A stretch of DNA of 64,000 bases, taken from positions 2,480,001 to 2,544,000 of the forward strand of contig NZ_QFFJ01000001.1 in NCBI RefSeq assembly GCF_003308995.1, in the 5' to 3' direction. The translations under genes and the position numbers were made by a program. Shown one piece after another: positions 34,718 to 44,471 of the stretch; positions within the stretch are counted from its first letter, which is position 1; each line of letters starts with the position of its first letter. The notes under the pieces were generated by a model that saw only the letters and a list, made by a program, of their open reading frames with translations, was not told where the DNA came from and searched no databases. The DNA is from Chitinophaga flava (GTDB lineage: Bacteria; Bacteroidota; Bacteroidia; Chitinophagales; Chitinophagaceae).

Positions 34718-35335
34718 ATGAACGAAAACACTACAACACCCTCACGCCCTTTTGGCTATCTGACTGTTCTCAGGGAAGCGGGATTTTTCAGGGATTATGC
34801 TTCTCTTAGTAATGAAGCCCTGCTGGACGAAATACTGAAAAAGAGAAAGGATGCTTATTTTGATCTCTTTAATGGACCCACTTCTGAAATTCCCACCACC
34901 GACCATGGCCTTATTACACTGGACACAGAGAAAGTGCTTTATCTGGACATGGAAGCTGACGTATGCGCCGGTAACAACAGCTATACTGATCTTCTACTGT
35001 TATGTAACAGGATATCCGGAAAAGAAGATTTTATCACTGATATCCGGGAAGTATGGGAGAGTAACAGCGGCCCTATAAACGTTAACTGCAAAATCAACGG
35101 GCAGGAAAAGACTTTTACACCAGCCTATCAGGATGACTGGTATGATGATATGATACTGGGAGATGTACTTGTTGAAATTGCCGCCGCAACAAAGGAGCCC
35201 TATTACGCATGTCTCGGTCCTGACTACACCTGGGCCGGACAAGATATCGTGATTATCAGACTGACCACGGAAGAGAAAAAAATACTGGAAGAAAAACTTC
35301 AGTTAGTGCTGGAGCCGGTTACATCAGCGGAGTGA
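34718..35335 (+). CDS. Hypothetical cytoplasmic protein
   Basis: A 205-residue acidic soluble protein. It starts MNENTTTPSRPFGYLTVLREAGFFRDYASLSNEALLDEILKKRKDAYFDLF, has a middle LITLDTEKVLYLDMEADVCAGNNSYTDLLLLCNRISGKEDF, and ends WAGQDIVIIRLTTEEKKILEEKLQL. No signal, span or known motif is seen. Codon use and the clean ATG support it as a real gene. I do not recognise the family. Confidence 0.65.
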   Translation: MNENTTTPSRPFGYLTVLREAGFFRDYASLSNEALLDEILKKRKDAYFDLFNGPTSEIPTTDHGLITLDTEKVLYLDMEADVCAGNNSYTDLLLLCNRISGKEDFITDIREVWESNSGPINVNCKINGQEKTFTPAYQDDWYDDMILGDVLVEIAAATKEPYYACLGPDYTWAGQDIVIIRLTTEEKKILEEKLQLVLEPVTSAE

Positions 35336-35567
35336 TTTTTCAGATTAAACCGGCTGCTTTCGCAGAAGTTTTGTCTTTACGCCGGTGAACTTACAACAGC
35401 AGTTATTTCAATTCAGTGACTTCATAACTCATCAGCGTTCCGCACTATCCGAAGGGCCGATGCTGATGGACACCTCCGCCAATATGGCGATAGTCACGCT
35501 TCTTAATAAGTAGTTTTAAAAGTTGTTTTCTGCTAAAAATAGTGTTATAATAAGAGAAATATAATGA

Positions 35568-36050
35568 ATGATGAACGGTAATGAAATCATATTGCGAAAG
35601 ACAGAACCTACTGATTTAGCGTTCTTCTTTATCTTTCAGCTTGACACTGAAGCAAACTATTTAGCTGCTTTCACATCAAAAGATCCAACAGATAAAACAG
35701 CATATCTTCAGAAATATTCAAAACTGCTGGATGACCCGACTATAAATATGCAGACAATCATTGTCGGTAACAGTATTGCAGGAAGTATTGCAGCATTTGA
35801 GATGGAAGGTGAAGCAGAAGTTACCTATTGGATTGACAAAAAGTTCTGGGGTAAAGGAATTGCGACAAAAGCGCTTCAGGCGTTTCTAAAAAGCGAAAAC
35901 AGGAGACCTGTTTTCGGACGGGTGGCATTTGACAATTTCGGCTCACAGAAAGTTTTAGAGAAATGTAATTTCGTAAAAATCGGTACAGACAAAGGTTTCG
36001 CCAATGCACGACAAGCAGAAATAGAGGAGTTTATTTACAAACTGATTTAA
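35568..36050 (+). CDS. GNAT-family N-acetyltransferase
   Basis: A 160-residue acetyltransferase: NEIILRKTEPTDLAFFFIFQLDTEANYL, a strand EAEVTYWIDKKFWGKGIATKALQAFL containing the acetyl-CoA loop (W-G-K-G-I-A), and VAFDNFGSQKVLEKCNFVKIGTDKGF as the C-terminal helix and strand. It resembles RimJ/RimL-type and antibiotic-modifying relatives. It converges on the AraC gene with only 2 bases between stop codons. Two consecutive ATG codons (35568 and 35571) could each serve as start. Confidence 0.88.
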   Translation: MMNGNEIILRKTEPTDLAFFFIFQLDTEANYLAAFTSKDPTDKTAYLQKYSKLLDDPTINMQTIIVGNSIAGSIAAFEMEGEAEVTYWIDKKFWGKGIATKALQAFLKSENRRPVFGRVAFDNFGSQKVLEKCNFVKIGTDKGFANARQAEIEEFIYKLI

Positions 36051-36052
36051 AA

Positions 36053-36976
36053 TCAGTTAAAAGACCGCCTGAATTCGAGGGGTGAAAGATTAGTTTTTGT
36101 TTTGAATAGTTTACTAAACGACTGTGAGTGTTCAAAACCCAATTCGTAGGCAACCTCACTTACTGACAAGCTGGTTGTAGATAATTTTTCTTTCGCCTTT
36201 TCTATGAGTTTATGATGTATGTGCTGCTGTGCATTTTGCCCGGTGAGGGAACGCAGCATATCACTTAGATAACTCGGTGTTATATTCATCATTTCTGCAA
36301 GGTATTGAACGGTCGGAATGCCCTGGCTTAATGATTTTTCATTGTTGAAATATTCGTCTAAAATTTCTTCCAGCTTTTGTAACAGGTCGCTGCTTACAGC
36401 TTTGCGGGTAATGAATTGACGCTTGTAAAAACGATCAGCATAATTCAATAACAACTCTATCTGGGAGATCAGGATATCCTGGCTAAAATCATCTATCCTG
36501 CTGTTTAACTCTTCTTCTATAATCCTGAAAATAGAAATGATCGTTATTTTCTCACTTTCTGAAAGATGTAATGCTTCATTGGCCGAATAAGAAAAGAAGC
36601 CATACTTTTTTATTTTTTTAGCCAAAGGATAATTCCACAAAAAATCCGGATGGATCAGCAAAGTATACAGGGAGCATTCCCTAACCTCTTTATCGTTATT
36701 GCTGCCCCTAACCAGGTAGTGGGCAGCGAACAATAATCCACCTTCATCAAAATCATAATAACCCTGGCCATATTTTAATTTCCCGCTGAGTCTTGGCCGG
36801 TACGATACTTTATAAAAGTTCAGTACATGAGTGCCTGCTGGCAGCATTGCTCCGGCCTGAGTATTAGCACTATTGATCAGACTTATCAACGGATGTACAG
36901 GCTTAGGCAAGCCTAAGGTTTGATGTGCGTCTGAAATTGAATCAAATTTAATCCGGACGTTCTCTTCCTTTTTCAT
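36053..36976 (-). CDS. AraC-family transcriptional regulator
   Basis: A 307-residue regulator. The N-terminal 190 residues form a cupin-like sensing region (AGAMLPAGTHVLNFYKVSYRPRLSGKLKYGQGYYDFDEGGLLFAA). The C-terminal two helix-turn-helix units are SQGIPTVQYLAEMMNITPSYLSDMLRSLTGQNAQQHIH and LSVSEVAYELGFEHSQSFSKLFKTKTNLSPLEFRRSF. It lies 60 bases after the SDR gene on the same strand and probably controls that SDR and the NmrA-like reductase upstream. The ligand is unknown. Confidence 0.93.
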   Translation of the reverse strand: MKKEENVRIKFDSISDAHQTLGLPKPVHPLISLINSANTQAGAMLPAGTHVLNFYKVSYRPRLSGKLKYGQGYYDFDEGGLLFAAHYLVRGSNNDKEVRECSLYTLLIHPDFLWNYPLAKKIKKYGFFSYSANEALHLSESEKITIISIFRIIEEELNSRIDDFSQDILISQIELLLNYADRFYKRQFITRKAVSSDLLQKLEEILDEYFNNEKSLSQGIPTVQYLAEMMNITPSYLSDMLRSLTGQNAQQHIHHKLIEKAKEKLSTTSLSVSEVAYELGFEHSQSFSKLFKTKTNLSPLEFRRSFN

Positions 36977-37036
36977 ATTGTAAAATTATTACAATGATAA
37001 CTGATAATGTTTTTAATTACCAGTTATCAAAGATGC

Positions 37037-37891
37037 TTATTTTGAATTACCCTGAGCGGAGTTGGAGACAGACTCCCATTCTTCCCAGATTGCCAGCCGT
37101 TCCGCATAAGCGGCCCTTACCAAAGGTAGATTGTGGCTACCGAGATTAAATCTCAGCGGCGGATTACCGCTATCGACAATCTGGAAAAGTGCCTGTGGTG
37201 TTGCAGCAGGATCGCCCTTTTCGGTATTTTTCAGTCTCTCTGCAAATTGTGTTTTATGCTCTGCGTAAATATCAAGACCAGCTGCAAATTTCAAAGACTC
37301 CTTGCTTCCAAATTCGGTAGCATATGCACCGGGTTCTATGATCGTTACTTTTATCCCGAAAGGTTTAACTTCCATCGCCAGACTTTCATGAATAGCCTCG
37401 AATGCCCATTTTGACGAACAGTAGTAGCCAATCACAGGCAACGTTGTATGACCAAGCGTACTTGATACACCAAGAATGTGCCCCGCACCTTGTTTTCGTA
37501 ACAAAGGTAAGACAGCCTGGATGACCGCCAATGCACCAAAGATGTTCGTCTCAAAGAGCGCACGGACATCATCAGCACTGGCTTCCTCGATCATACCGAC
37601 CAGTGAATAGCCCGCATTGTTGAGTACCACATCCAGCCTTCCAAAGTGAGCATGCGCTTGCGCCACTACCTCTTTTACCTGGTCCGGCCTGGTTACATCA
37701 AGCTCCAATGTCAGCACGTTTGCACCGTACTTTTCTTTGAGATCGGCGATACTTGCTAACGTCCGCGCCGTCGCGGCCACCTTATCTCCGCGGGTAAGCG
37801 CAGCATCGGCCCAAACGCGTCCAAAACCACGGGAGGCCCCGGTAATAAACCAAACCTTCTTTCCTCCTGAATGATCATTTTGATGTGTCAT
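37037..37891 (-). CDS. Short-chain dehydrogenase/reductase
   Basis: A 284-residue classical SDR with cofactor motif TGASRGFG (17-24), NNAG (91-94), catalytic Ser near 143 (ILGVSSTLGHT) and Y157-x-x-x-K161 (GYYCSSKWAFEA). The EPGAYATEF loop and a C-terminal FNLGSHNLPLVRAAYAERLAIWEEWE substrate region match the YusZ-like/oxidoreductase group found beside AraC regulators. It is the middle gene of a minus-strand run (NmrA-like, SDR, AraC). Confidence 0.93.
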   Translation of the reverse strand: MTHQNDHSGGKKVWFITGASRGFGRVWADAALTRGDKVAATARTLASIADLKEKYGANVLTLELDVTRPDQVKEVVAQAHAHFGRLDVVLNNAGYSLVGMIEEASADDVRALFETNIFGALAVIQAVLPLLRKQGAGHILGVSSTLGHTTLPVIGYYCSSKWAFEAIHESLAMEVKPFGIKVTIIEPGAYATEFGSKESLKFAAGLDIYAEHKTQFAERLKNTEKGDPAATPQALFQIVDSGNPPLRFNLGSHNLPLVRAAYAERLAIWEEWESVSNSAQGNSK

Positions 37892-38034
37892 GATTTTTAT
37901 GCTTTAAATGAACAACACAACAAATGTCAGCAGATACCGATTGTTACTTGTAGTGTAATTGAGGATTTTCGTAGGCAAAATGAGAAAGACGTCCGTTAGA
38001 AGAAGGCGTAACGTTCTCTCCGGTTCAGTAGCTG

Positions 38035-38994
38035 TCAATATGAAAGTTTTTGGCCCATCCAACCAGAGGTGCGCAGAAATTGCTCCCAATTGAGTGTATT
38101 CGGGTTCATTTTTCTACTCCAAAACAGGTCACGATCTTTTCCGTAATATTCATATTTAACTGCGTATTCCACCATCCCCAAAATCTCCTGCACTAAAGCC
38201 TCATTGGAACCAAATTCCGGAAAATGCTGTAGTAGCTCATCCCTTGTAAATGCAGCACTATATACCGCTTTCTTACCTGTCACCCGGATAAAAGTATCGA
38301 CCATCTCCTGAGGTGAAATGATATCACCGATTACCGGCAACGACTCCCCTGCATATTTAGTTGGGTTGGACAAAATTTCCAACACGGCAGGGCCTGTAGC
38401 CGTAAGCGGATCAACAAATGGCGCACGGAAGTCTTTGGGTAAATAAATCGGAAATACAAGTGTATCGCCTTCCACAGCCGGTGTATAAAATTCAATCAGA
38501 TTCGTGTAAAAGAACGCCATGTAAATAAATGAACTGGTGACTGGTAGCGTGCGGATATATTCTTCTACCTTAGCCTTGTCTGTAAAATGGGGCGCAGACA
38601 GTTCCCCACCTGTAATTTTATCTACATTTTCCAGGCTGCTGAAGATAATATGTTGTACTCCAGCTTCAACTGCTGCATCAGCCAGCTGTTTACCTAACTC
38701 GAACTCGTGGGTTGCAGGCGGGTTAATACTGGGCGTCATCATGAACACCCCTTCCGAACCCCGGAATGCTTCCACAAATTCATTTTTATATCCCAGATCA
38801 AGTGGTATACTTACCAGTTCAACTCCTTGTGCTGCCAGACTAAGCGCCTCCGGCGAATCAATGCGGCGGGTGATGCCCCTTACACGATAACGCCCGCTTT
38901 CCAACAGCGTGTATGCGGCACTGCGACCCTGTTTGCCCAGCACACCGGTAATAGTGATGAGCGGTTTATCTTGTTCTTTTGAATTAGCAATCAT
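38035..38994 (-). CDS. NmrA-like NAD(P)-binding protein
   Basis: A 319-residue atypical SDR. It starts PLITITGVLGKQGRSAAYTLLESGRYRVRGITRR, the NmrA/HSCARG dinucleotide motif (GxxGxxG), then VELVSIPLDLGYKNEFVEAFRGSEGVFMMTP and AGVQHIIFSSLENV. It lacks the Tyr-x-x-x-Lys pair and may be a redox sensor or quinone reductase (family knowledge). The gene starts the run NmrA-like, SDR, AraC on the minus strand; the 143-base gap before the SDR is rather long. Confidence 0.9.
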   Translation of the reverse strand: MIANSKEQDKPLITITGVLGKQGRSAAYTLLESGRYRVRGITRRIDSPEALSLAAQGVELVSIPLDLGYKNEFVEAFRGSEGVFMMTPSINPPATHEFELGKQLADAAVEAGVQHIIFSSLENVDKITGGELSAPHFTDKAKVEEYIRTLPVTSSFIYMAFFYTNLIEFYTPAVEGDTLVFPIYLPKDFRAPFVDPLTATGPAVLEILSNPTKYAGESLPVIGDIISPQEMVDTFIRVTGKKAVYSAAFTRDELLQHFPEFGSNEALVQEILGMVEYAVKYEYYGKDRDLFWSRKMNPNTLNWEQFLRTSGWMGQKLSY

Positions 38995-39200
38995 GCTTTT
39001 GATATTTAATGAAATATTTAACTATAATAATTATAGTTGCAAAGCTATTTATAGCATGGTAGCTTTGCAATAACTATCCATTTAGATAGCTATTGCAACG
39101 ATATATTATGGAAATAGCATACAAGAGTATTTTATAGTCTCCAAACCGGCCACAGCGTGTCATTACAGCAAAATTTCCGTATCAACTTATTACAGGCATC

Positions 39201-39248
39201 AAAAAAAAGAAAGCCTTCAACTTTTCGTTGTAAGGCTTTCTTTTTTTA
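39201..39248. terminator. Bidirectional intrinsic terminator
   Basis: Stem GAAAGCCTTCAAC/GTTGTAAGGCTTTC (one mismatch) flanked by A8 on the left and T9 on the right. It closes the cytochrome-like gene on the minus strand. Confidence 0.88.
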
Positions 39249-39272
39249 ATTCAAAATACCTGTAGGAAATTA

Positions 39273-40746
39273 TCATTTTTTCTTCGCCTTTGATAGCGGG
39301 TATTGAGCGGCAGATATCGCGAAACTAAAATCGCCGAAGATATTATTGTTCACTGAGTCGGCAGGATAAGATGCAATGGTGCTGTATTTATGACAACTAT
39401 AGCAAGTGTTGGTATTCTGTACATAACTTTCAAGGATCGTATTGGCCACTATATGAGCGCCGCTCAGCATAGCGGATGTATTTAGCGGAAACGGAGCCTG
39501 AATGGGCGTTGTCTTGTCTGGCTGCAACGTTTGCGACCAGATAACATCTACCAGTTCATAATACTGAAAAACCGATTGAGGATAAAATTTCCTGATATTG
39601 TTTTGCATACTATCATTGATAGGCACGGCATCTGTCGGATCAATCGGGTTTAACCTGGTAAGCTGTATAGGTACTGGTTTTGCCTGCGACAGGTAATAGG
39701 GCGGCGAAGTATTCGGTGTACAGCCTACTGTTACAGTACCTCCTCCTTTCAGGTTTACCTTGCGGGGAATACAATTCGCGCTATTAAAATTATATCCGTA
39801 TGGTGGGGGATCTTGATTGTTGGTGCCCGGTACATTATCTACCTGTTCAAAAGTAGCCCATACCCAGGTCGGTTGATTCTGTGTTTTATGCAGGATGTGC
39901 AAACCTACCAAAGCAACAGTTGTTTCCCTTAATTTCCCTGTAGCGGAATCAAATACAGTTGCCTGGGAGAGTTTATATCGCTGCCATTTAGGTGAATTAA
40001 TGCTGTCCACTTCCATCCATGCGGCTTTTACTTCTATAGCGCCTACTGCGCCGTTATATACGCCTTGCGGAAAATTAAGCGGGACGCCGTTTTTAGCCGA
40101 ATCATGCTGTGTGACGGCATTGTAATAACCGTTCTTGATTACAAAATCATAATAATCCTTATTCAGCTTGATCTCATACCATACATTGGTGTTATTTTGA
40201 GCGCCCAGCCAGTTGGGTTTGCCAAAAGGCGCTGCCTGATCGGGATCCAGGCCAAATGTGGTATCAAGTGCAAACTTGGTGGTGAAGGTTAACAATTTCG
40301 TTTTACCCGGATTCATCAGCAATCTTTGTGTTTTAAACTTGGCGGCATATTGCGGCGAAACAAGCGTGCCCCATGATGACGGCGGCACGCCTCCCGGCTG
40401 AAACAGCACATCTATTGGCATATATGTTTCCCAGCTTACGGGTGTAATATCTCCGGGGGGGGCCAAAATACCCCGAAGGGTTGACTGGCCAGTTCATGGA
40501 AATGAATTCCTGCCAGGCAAAACAATCCGCCTGGGATTGATTATTAAATGCCGGAAGGTCTCCAGGCACCTGGTTGTTGAATTTAATGACAATATTGTAA
40601 AGAGGAGAACTAGCGTAACAGTTGCAGGTGTTTGTTGACCGCGGCAACTGGTCATTCCTGTTTTTCGGTTTGAAAGCTGATGTGATGAATTGCGTGATAA
40701 ATAAAACCGAACAGGAAATCATGAGGATGGTAACAGATCTGTTCAT
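39273..40746 (-). pseudogene. Cytochrome c-like haem protein, frameshifted at a C8 tract
   Basis: Two minus-strand frames join into one gene. The first (from ATG 40746) gives MNRSVTILMISCSVLFITQFITSA and DCFAWQEFISMNWPVNPSGYFGP. The second continues PPGDITPVSWETYMPIDVLFQPGG. The break lies in eight C at 40462-40455; seven C would restore a 490-residue protein. The C-terminal part carries NTCYSCHK, a CxxCH haem-c motif. The FAWQEF..NWP and WETY segments resemble a cytochrome c-like family. A sequencing error, phase variation or true decay are all possible. It follows the gene at 40848-42572 by 101 bases and ends before a strong terminator. Confidence 0.72.
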
Positions 40747-40847
40747 TTTTGCAAGATTTAAATGAAGTAGGGGTTATAATTCAAGAGGCACATATTAACC
40801 TATATGTGCCTCTCTCTTTTATCGATCTGACGGGTTGATGTTTCGCA

Positions 40848-42572
40848 TCATGCTGTTGCGGATGATACCTTTAACAGCGCGGGCATAGCGGCCTGGCGTT
40901 GCTGGCCGGCATTGGTAACATAAACACCATGTTGCCCGGGGGCTGCATTGGCGCCAACAGAGACCGTGATATACAACGCTGTATTAGTGCTGGGTTGACT
41001 ATTACCCGGTACAGCATAGTAAACGTTCTCTTTTACTGCAGTTACTGTCGCCTTAATATTGGGATCATCAAAGGTCACCGAAGGATAGGTGGCCGGTTGG
41101 TTCTCCTGCGCGGTGCATGTGGCCACAACCACTACCATGCTGGCAGATGCAGTACCAACGTTAATGACAGAAGGGACATACGTACTGTTACTTAATAATG
41201 GAATGGGGTGATTAACCGGATTAGGGACACTGATGTTATACAAAGTGTCAAAATAATCCTGATAGAAGAGTTGAAGCGGTTGTGCAAATGTATTATCAGG
41301 AGTGGTATCGCCTACCGGTTCATATCCATTGGGAATGGTACCTGCATAAGCACTGGCAACAATTTGCATTTTGAAGGTGTATGCCACCTGAGATCCCCAG
41401 TTGATAGGCACATTTGAAATAGTAATATCGCTTACGGTATAACCCTTACTAGCCGGCACTTCATACACGGCATGGAGAATAAAATTACCCGGTAATGATG
41501 TTCCATCCTGCGAAGTCAGCGTCATGCTGCCTCGTTTAATGGTCCAGAAAGTAGACGCATCGGTGCCATCAGGGGTTTTGTAGGCGGAGAAATCCGGCAT
41601 TTGAATGTAGAGTCCCGGAGGGTCTGCGAGGGTCACCATTGCTCCGCCAGTAACGAAATTATTTACAGTGCCTCCTATATTAGGATCGCTGTTGCGGAAG
41701 CGCTGACCAAATTGGCCTACACAAATTAAATTATTGTAATCCCTCGATTGCCACATCGTATTTGTAGTAGGCGGCGGAGGAGGAGGGTTGAAGCGTTGGA
41801 CGCCGGATGTGGTGGCCAGGGCTATCTCTGTTTGTATGGTGTTGGGAGTACTGGTCAGATGTATAGCGCCGCCTGCAGTGGCACTGGATACCGGTCCGCT
41901 GTTCCATTTGTTCAATGGATTGTATACCGGCTGATTGGTGACAGGGTTCACTATACCTGGTACAGATAGATCCTGCAGGGTGATCTGTGGTTTATTCAGG
42001 ATAGACTGATACAGCGCCAGTACCTTGTTAGGGTCCACTTCCCACAAGGTGTTCCAGTATTCAGGGTTTTCGCAGGTGAAATCAATCCGCGTAATTTTTC
42101 CCTCAGCATTCCGGGTAACAGCCCATTCACAATACTCATCCTGCCAACCTCTCGGACCATAAGGGAAATAGGCAACACTCTGACCTGTACCACAAGGGTC
42201 ATCCGATATTTGCCCGGGCATTATTCCGGTATCAGCCATTTCATACAACTTGGCCTGTGTTGCAGTGGGGAAATTATATTCCAGTCTCCCAGGGAAAGCC
42301 AGCCATTGAATATTGGCAGCATTGCTTGGTGGATTGTTGTCGATGGGGTTGTAATAATTTGTTGTTGGAGGCGTGTTGGTTGTATTCCAGGGATTATTCA
42401 ACATGCCCTGTTGCGTGAATCCGTCAAGGTTGTTGCTCCATAAACTATTCATCATGCTTTGTTTTGTCTGATCATCTGCAAAATCCTGGATGTTTGCAGG
42501 TGTACGGAATTGAAACCCCGAGGTAGTAGAAGGGGCTCTTTTTGCTGGGGCTACTTTTTCTACGCTTTGCAT
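40848..42572 (-). CDS. Hypothetical protein paired with the cytochrome-like gene
   Basis: A 574-residue protein without a clear signal peptide. It has an N-terminal Asn/Pro-rich stretch (LNNPWNTTNTPPTTNYYNPIDNNPP), then a conserved-looking core (PYGPRGWQDEYCEWAVTRNAEGKITRIDFTCENPEYWNTLWEVDPNKVLALYQSIL), a Pro-rich hinge (FNPPPPPPTTN), and a C-terminal half rich in beta strands, ending ALYITVSVGANAAPGQHGVYVTNAGQQRQ, which looks Ig-like. No known family can be named safely. It is probably first in an operon with the haem protein downstream; a shared redox job is only inference. Confidence 0.65.
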   Translation of the reverse strand: MQSVEKVAPAKRAPSTTSGFQFRTPANIQDFADDQTKQSMMNSLWSNNLDGFTQQGMLNNPWNTTNTPPTTNYYNPIDNNPPSNAANIQWLAFPGRLEYNFPTATQAKLYEMADTGIMPGQISDDPCGTGQSVAYFPYGPRGWQDEYCEWAVTRNAEGKITRIDFTCENPEYWNTLWEVDPNKVLALYQSILNKPQITLQDLSVPGIVNPVTNQPVYNPLNKWNSGPVSSATAGGAIHLTSTPNTIQTEIALATTSGVQRFNPPPPPPTTNTMWQSRDYNNLICVGQFGQRFRNSDPNIGGTVNNFVTGGAMVTLADPPGLYIQMPDFSAYKTPDGTDASTFWTIKRGSMTLTSQDGTSLPGNFILHAVYEVPASKGYTVSDITISNVPINWGSQVAYTFKMQIVASAYAGTIPNGYEPVGDTTPDNTFAQPLQLFYQDYFDTLYNISVPNPVNHPIPLLSNSTYVPSVINVGTASASMVVVVATCTAQENQPATYPSVTFDDPNIKATVTAVKENVYYAVPGNSQPSTNTALYITVSVGANAAPGQHGVYVTNAGQQRQAAMPALLKVSSATA

Positions 42573-42760
42573 TCGTTTAAGTTTTAAATGATTATTTAAA
42601 ATGTGTGAGGAATCAGCGTACGCTAGGGTTTTCGATTATTTGAGGTATGAATGGGGTCCCGTTTGTAGTTACAAAAGTATGATATCAGCCGATTAAACAA
42701 CTATGAAAAATATTTTTTACGGAGGGGTAATTTCAGTATATTAAGAATATGCCTAAAACG

Positions 42761-42830
42761 AAAAAAGCCTTACAACATTGAGTTGTAAGGCTTTTTCTTT
42801 CCGTCGGGGCGAGCTGGACAATTGTCGAAC
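42761..42830 (-). repeat. tRNA-3'-end-like scar with terminator hairpin (copy R2)
   Basis: The minus strand at 42830-42803 begins GTTCGACAATTG and ends GCCCCGAC, like a T-loop plus acceptor end with a short insertion. A 13-bp terminator stem (AAAGCCTTACAAC and its complement) with a T run follows at 42799-42761. It lies in the 486-base gap between two divergent genes, where no minus-strand gene needs a terminator. The rest of the gap holds nothing I can identify. Confidence 0.5.
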
Positions 42831-43058
42831 TCATTTCTACAATATCTCAAGGCTTTGGCGGAATTTGTAATCCATAATGAACGACTATCACAACCAGGAA
42901 TAAAAAAAATAAGCTGAGTATCAATATGGCACATGATTAAAATTGTGACACATCCCAAAGTTATACACAAGTGATTGCCTTTTTTCCTTCAAAAGAAATA
43001 TTGAATTATTGGTAATATAATAATAGTTATATATTGCGTCGCAAAATGTTATTATATA

Positions 43059-44465
43059 ATGTTATTTAATAGTTGGGCCTTTATTTTACTACTGCTAGCA
43101 ACATTTGTTATTTACTATTTGCCCCGCATGGGAAAATTGCAGGTCAGTATCCTGATCATTTCCAGTTTGCTTTTTTATGCATATGGACAGCCTGCTTTAT
43201 TACTACTACTGCTCTGTTCTGCCTCAATAAATATTATGATGAGTTACATGACAGTTTACGGTTCAGTTAACCACAGAAAGCTGTATGTCACCCTTGGAGT
43301 CGTTTTAAATCTGGCTATTTTGGCTTATTTCAAATATGGGTCTTTACTCGCTCATACCTTTATGGATACCTCGAAAGGTTTAGGCCATTATCTTATCATG
43401 ACTCCATTACCAATTGGAATTTCTTTTTATACATTTGAAGGTATCAGTCTGCTGCTAGATGTTTACTCAAACAGACATGCTGATGTGCTGACCATTGATA
43501 AATCAATTGGGAAACATGTAACTAAAACGCTCTTCTTTATTTCCTTTTTCCCACACCTTATTGCAGGCCCTATTCTGAAAGCGTATGAGTTTTACCCACA
43601 GATCAAAGAGAAGAGCATTAAGACAATTGACTGGGATTATGTATTCAGAAAATTGACAGCAGGGTATTTTTTCAAGATGGTGATAGCAGACAACCTGTCA
43701 AATTTCACTTTCTGGATGACGGCGCCATATTTTCAAACACTATCCAGTATCACCCTTATTGTAATGCTTTTGGGATATTCCATCCAGATCTTTGCTGATT
43801 TTGCAGGATATTCAATGATCGCGCTGGGGTTGGCTAAATTGTTTGGATACGATTTGCTGGAGAACTTTAACTTTCCATACATTTCCACTTCCTTTTCTGA
43901 GTTTTGGAGAAGATGGCATATTTCATTATCTACTTTTCTGAAAGAGTATCTCTATATTCCACTTGGAGGTAATAGAAAGGGGCACGTCAGAACATATTTT
44001 AACCTTACGATCACGATGGTTCTCGGAGGGTTATGGCATGGTGCAGGCTGGAGCTACGCAGTATGGGGCGCATTTCATGGATTAGCACTGGCTATCGAAA
44101 GACTGATCAATCAGACCTTCCGTATAAAAATTGAAAGCCGGATAGGCATCATTCTGAAGGGTTGTATGGTTTTTTCTTTTGTAACACTTGCCTGGTTGCT
44201 TTTCCGGCTACCATTTCATGACGTGGTGGATTATCTGAAAGCCATCGGGACGAACGTTCACGTGCCGAACAACCGTCTGATATTGGTTTGCATTATTATC
44301 TACTCTATGCCAGTAGTTTTGTATCATATTCACTACCTAATGCCAGCAGATTGGCGATTAAACAGCACAGTTAATCGTTATAAATATCTAGCTAATGCTA
44401 TTATGTTGTTTTTGATCGCAGTGAATAGCGGGCCATCAGGCTCATTTATTTATTTTCAATTTTAA
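43059..44465 (+). CDS. MBOAT-family membrane O-acyltransferase (AlgI-like)
   Basis: A 468-residue polytopic protein of the AlgI/DltB group. The hallmark FWRRWHISLSTFLKEYLYIPLGGNRKG is followed by the catalytic-site LWHGAGWSYAVWGAFHG with H327 and H340. AlgI-type proteins pass acetyl groups across the membrane to surface polysaccharides. The next gene, 6 bases away, encodes a small SGNH-like partner as expected for an O-acetylation module. The gene and its neighbours look more AT-rich than the flanking chromosome. It lies between scars R2 and R3, consistent with island cargo. Confidence 0.92.
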   Translation: MLFNSWAFILLLLATFVIYYLPRMGKLQVSILIISSLLFYAYGQPALLLLLLCSASINIMMSYMTVYGSVNHRKLYVTLGVVLNLAILAYFKYGSLLAHTFMDTSKGLGHYLIMTPLPIGISFYTFEGISLLLDVYSNRHADVLTIDKSIGKHVTKTLFFISFFPHLIAGPILKAYEFYPQIKEKSIKTIDWDYVFRKLTAGYFFKMVIADNLSNFTFWMTAPYFQTLSSITLIVMLLGYSIQIFADFAGYSMIALGLAKLFGYDLLENFNFPYISTSFSEFWRRWHISLSTFLKEYLYIPLGGNRKGHVRTYFNLTITMVLGGLWHGAGWSYAVWGAFHGLALAIERLINQTFRIKIESRIGIILKGCMVFSFVTLAWLLFRLPFHDVVDYLKAIGTNVHVPNNRLILVCIIIYSMPVVLYHIHYLMPADWRLNSTVNRYKYLANAIMLFLIAVNSGPSGSFIYFQF

Positions 44466-44471
44466 GTATTT

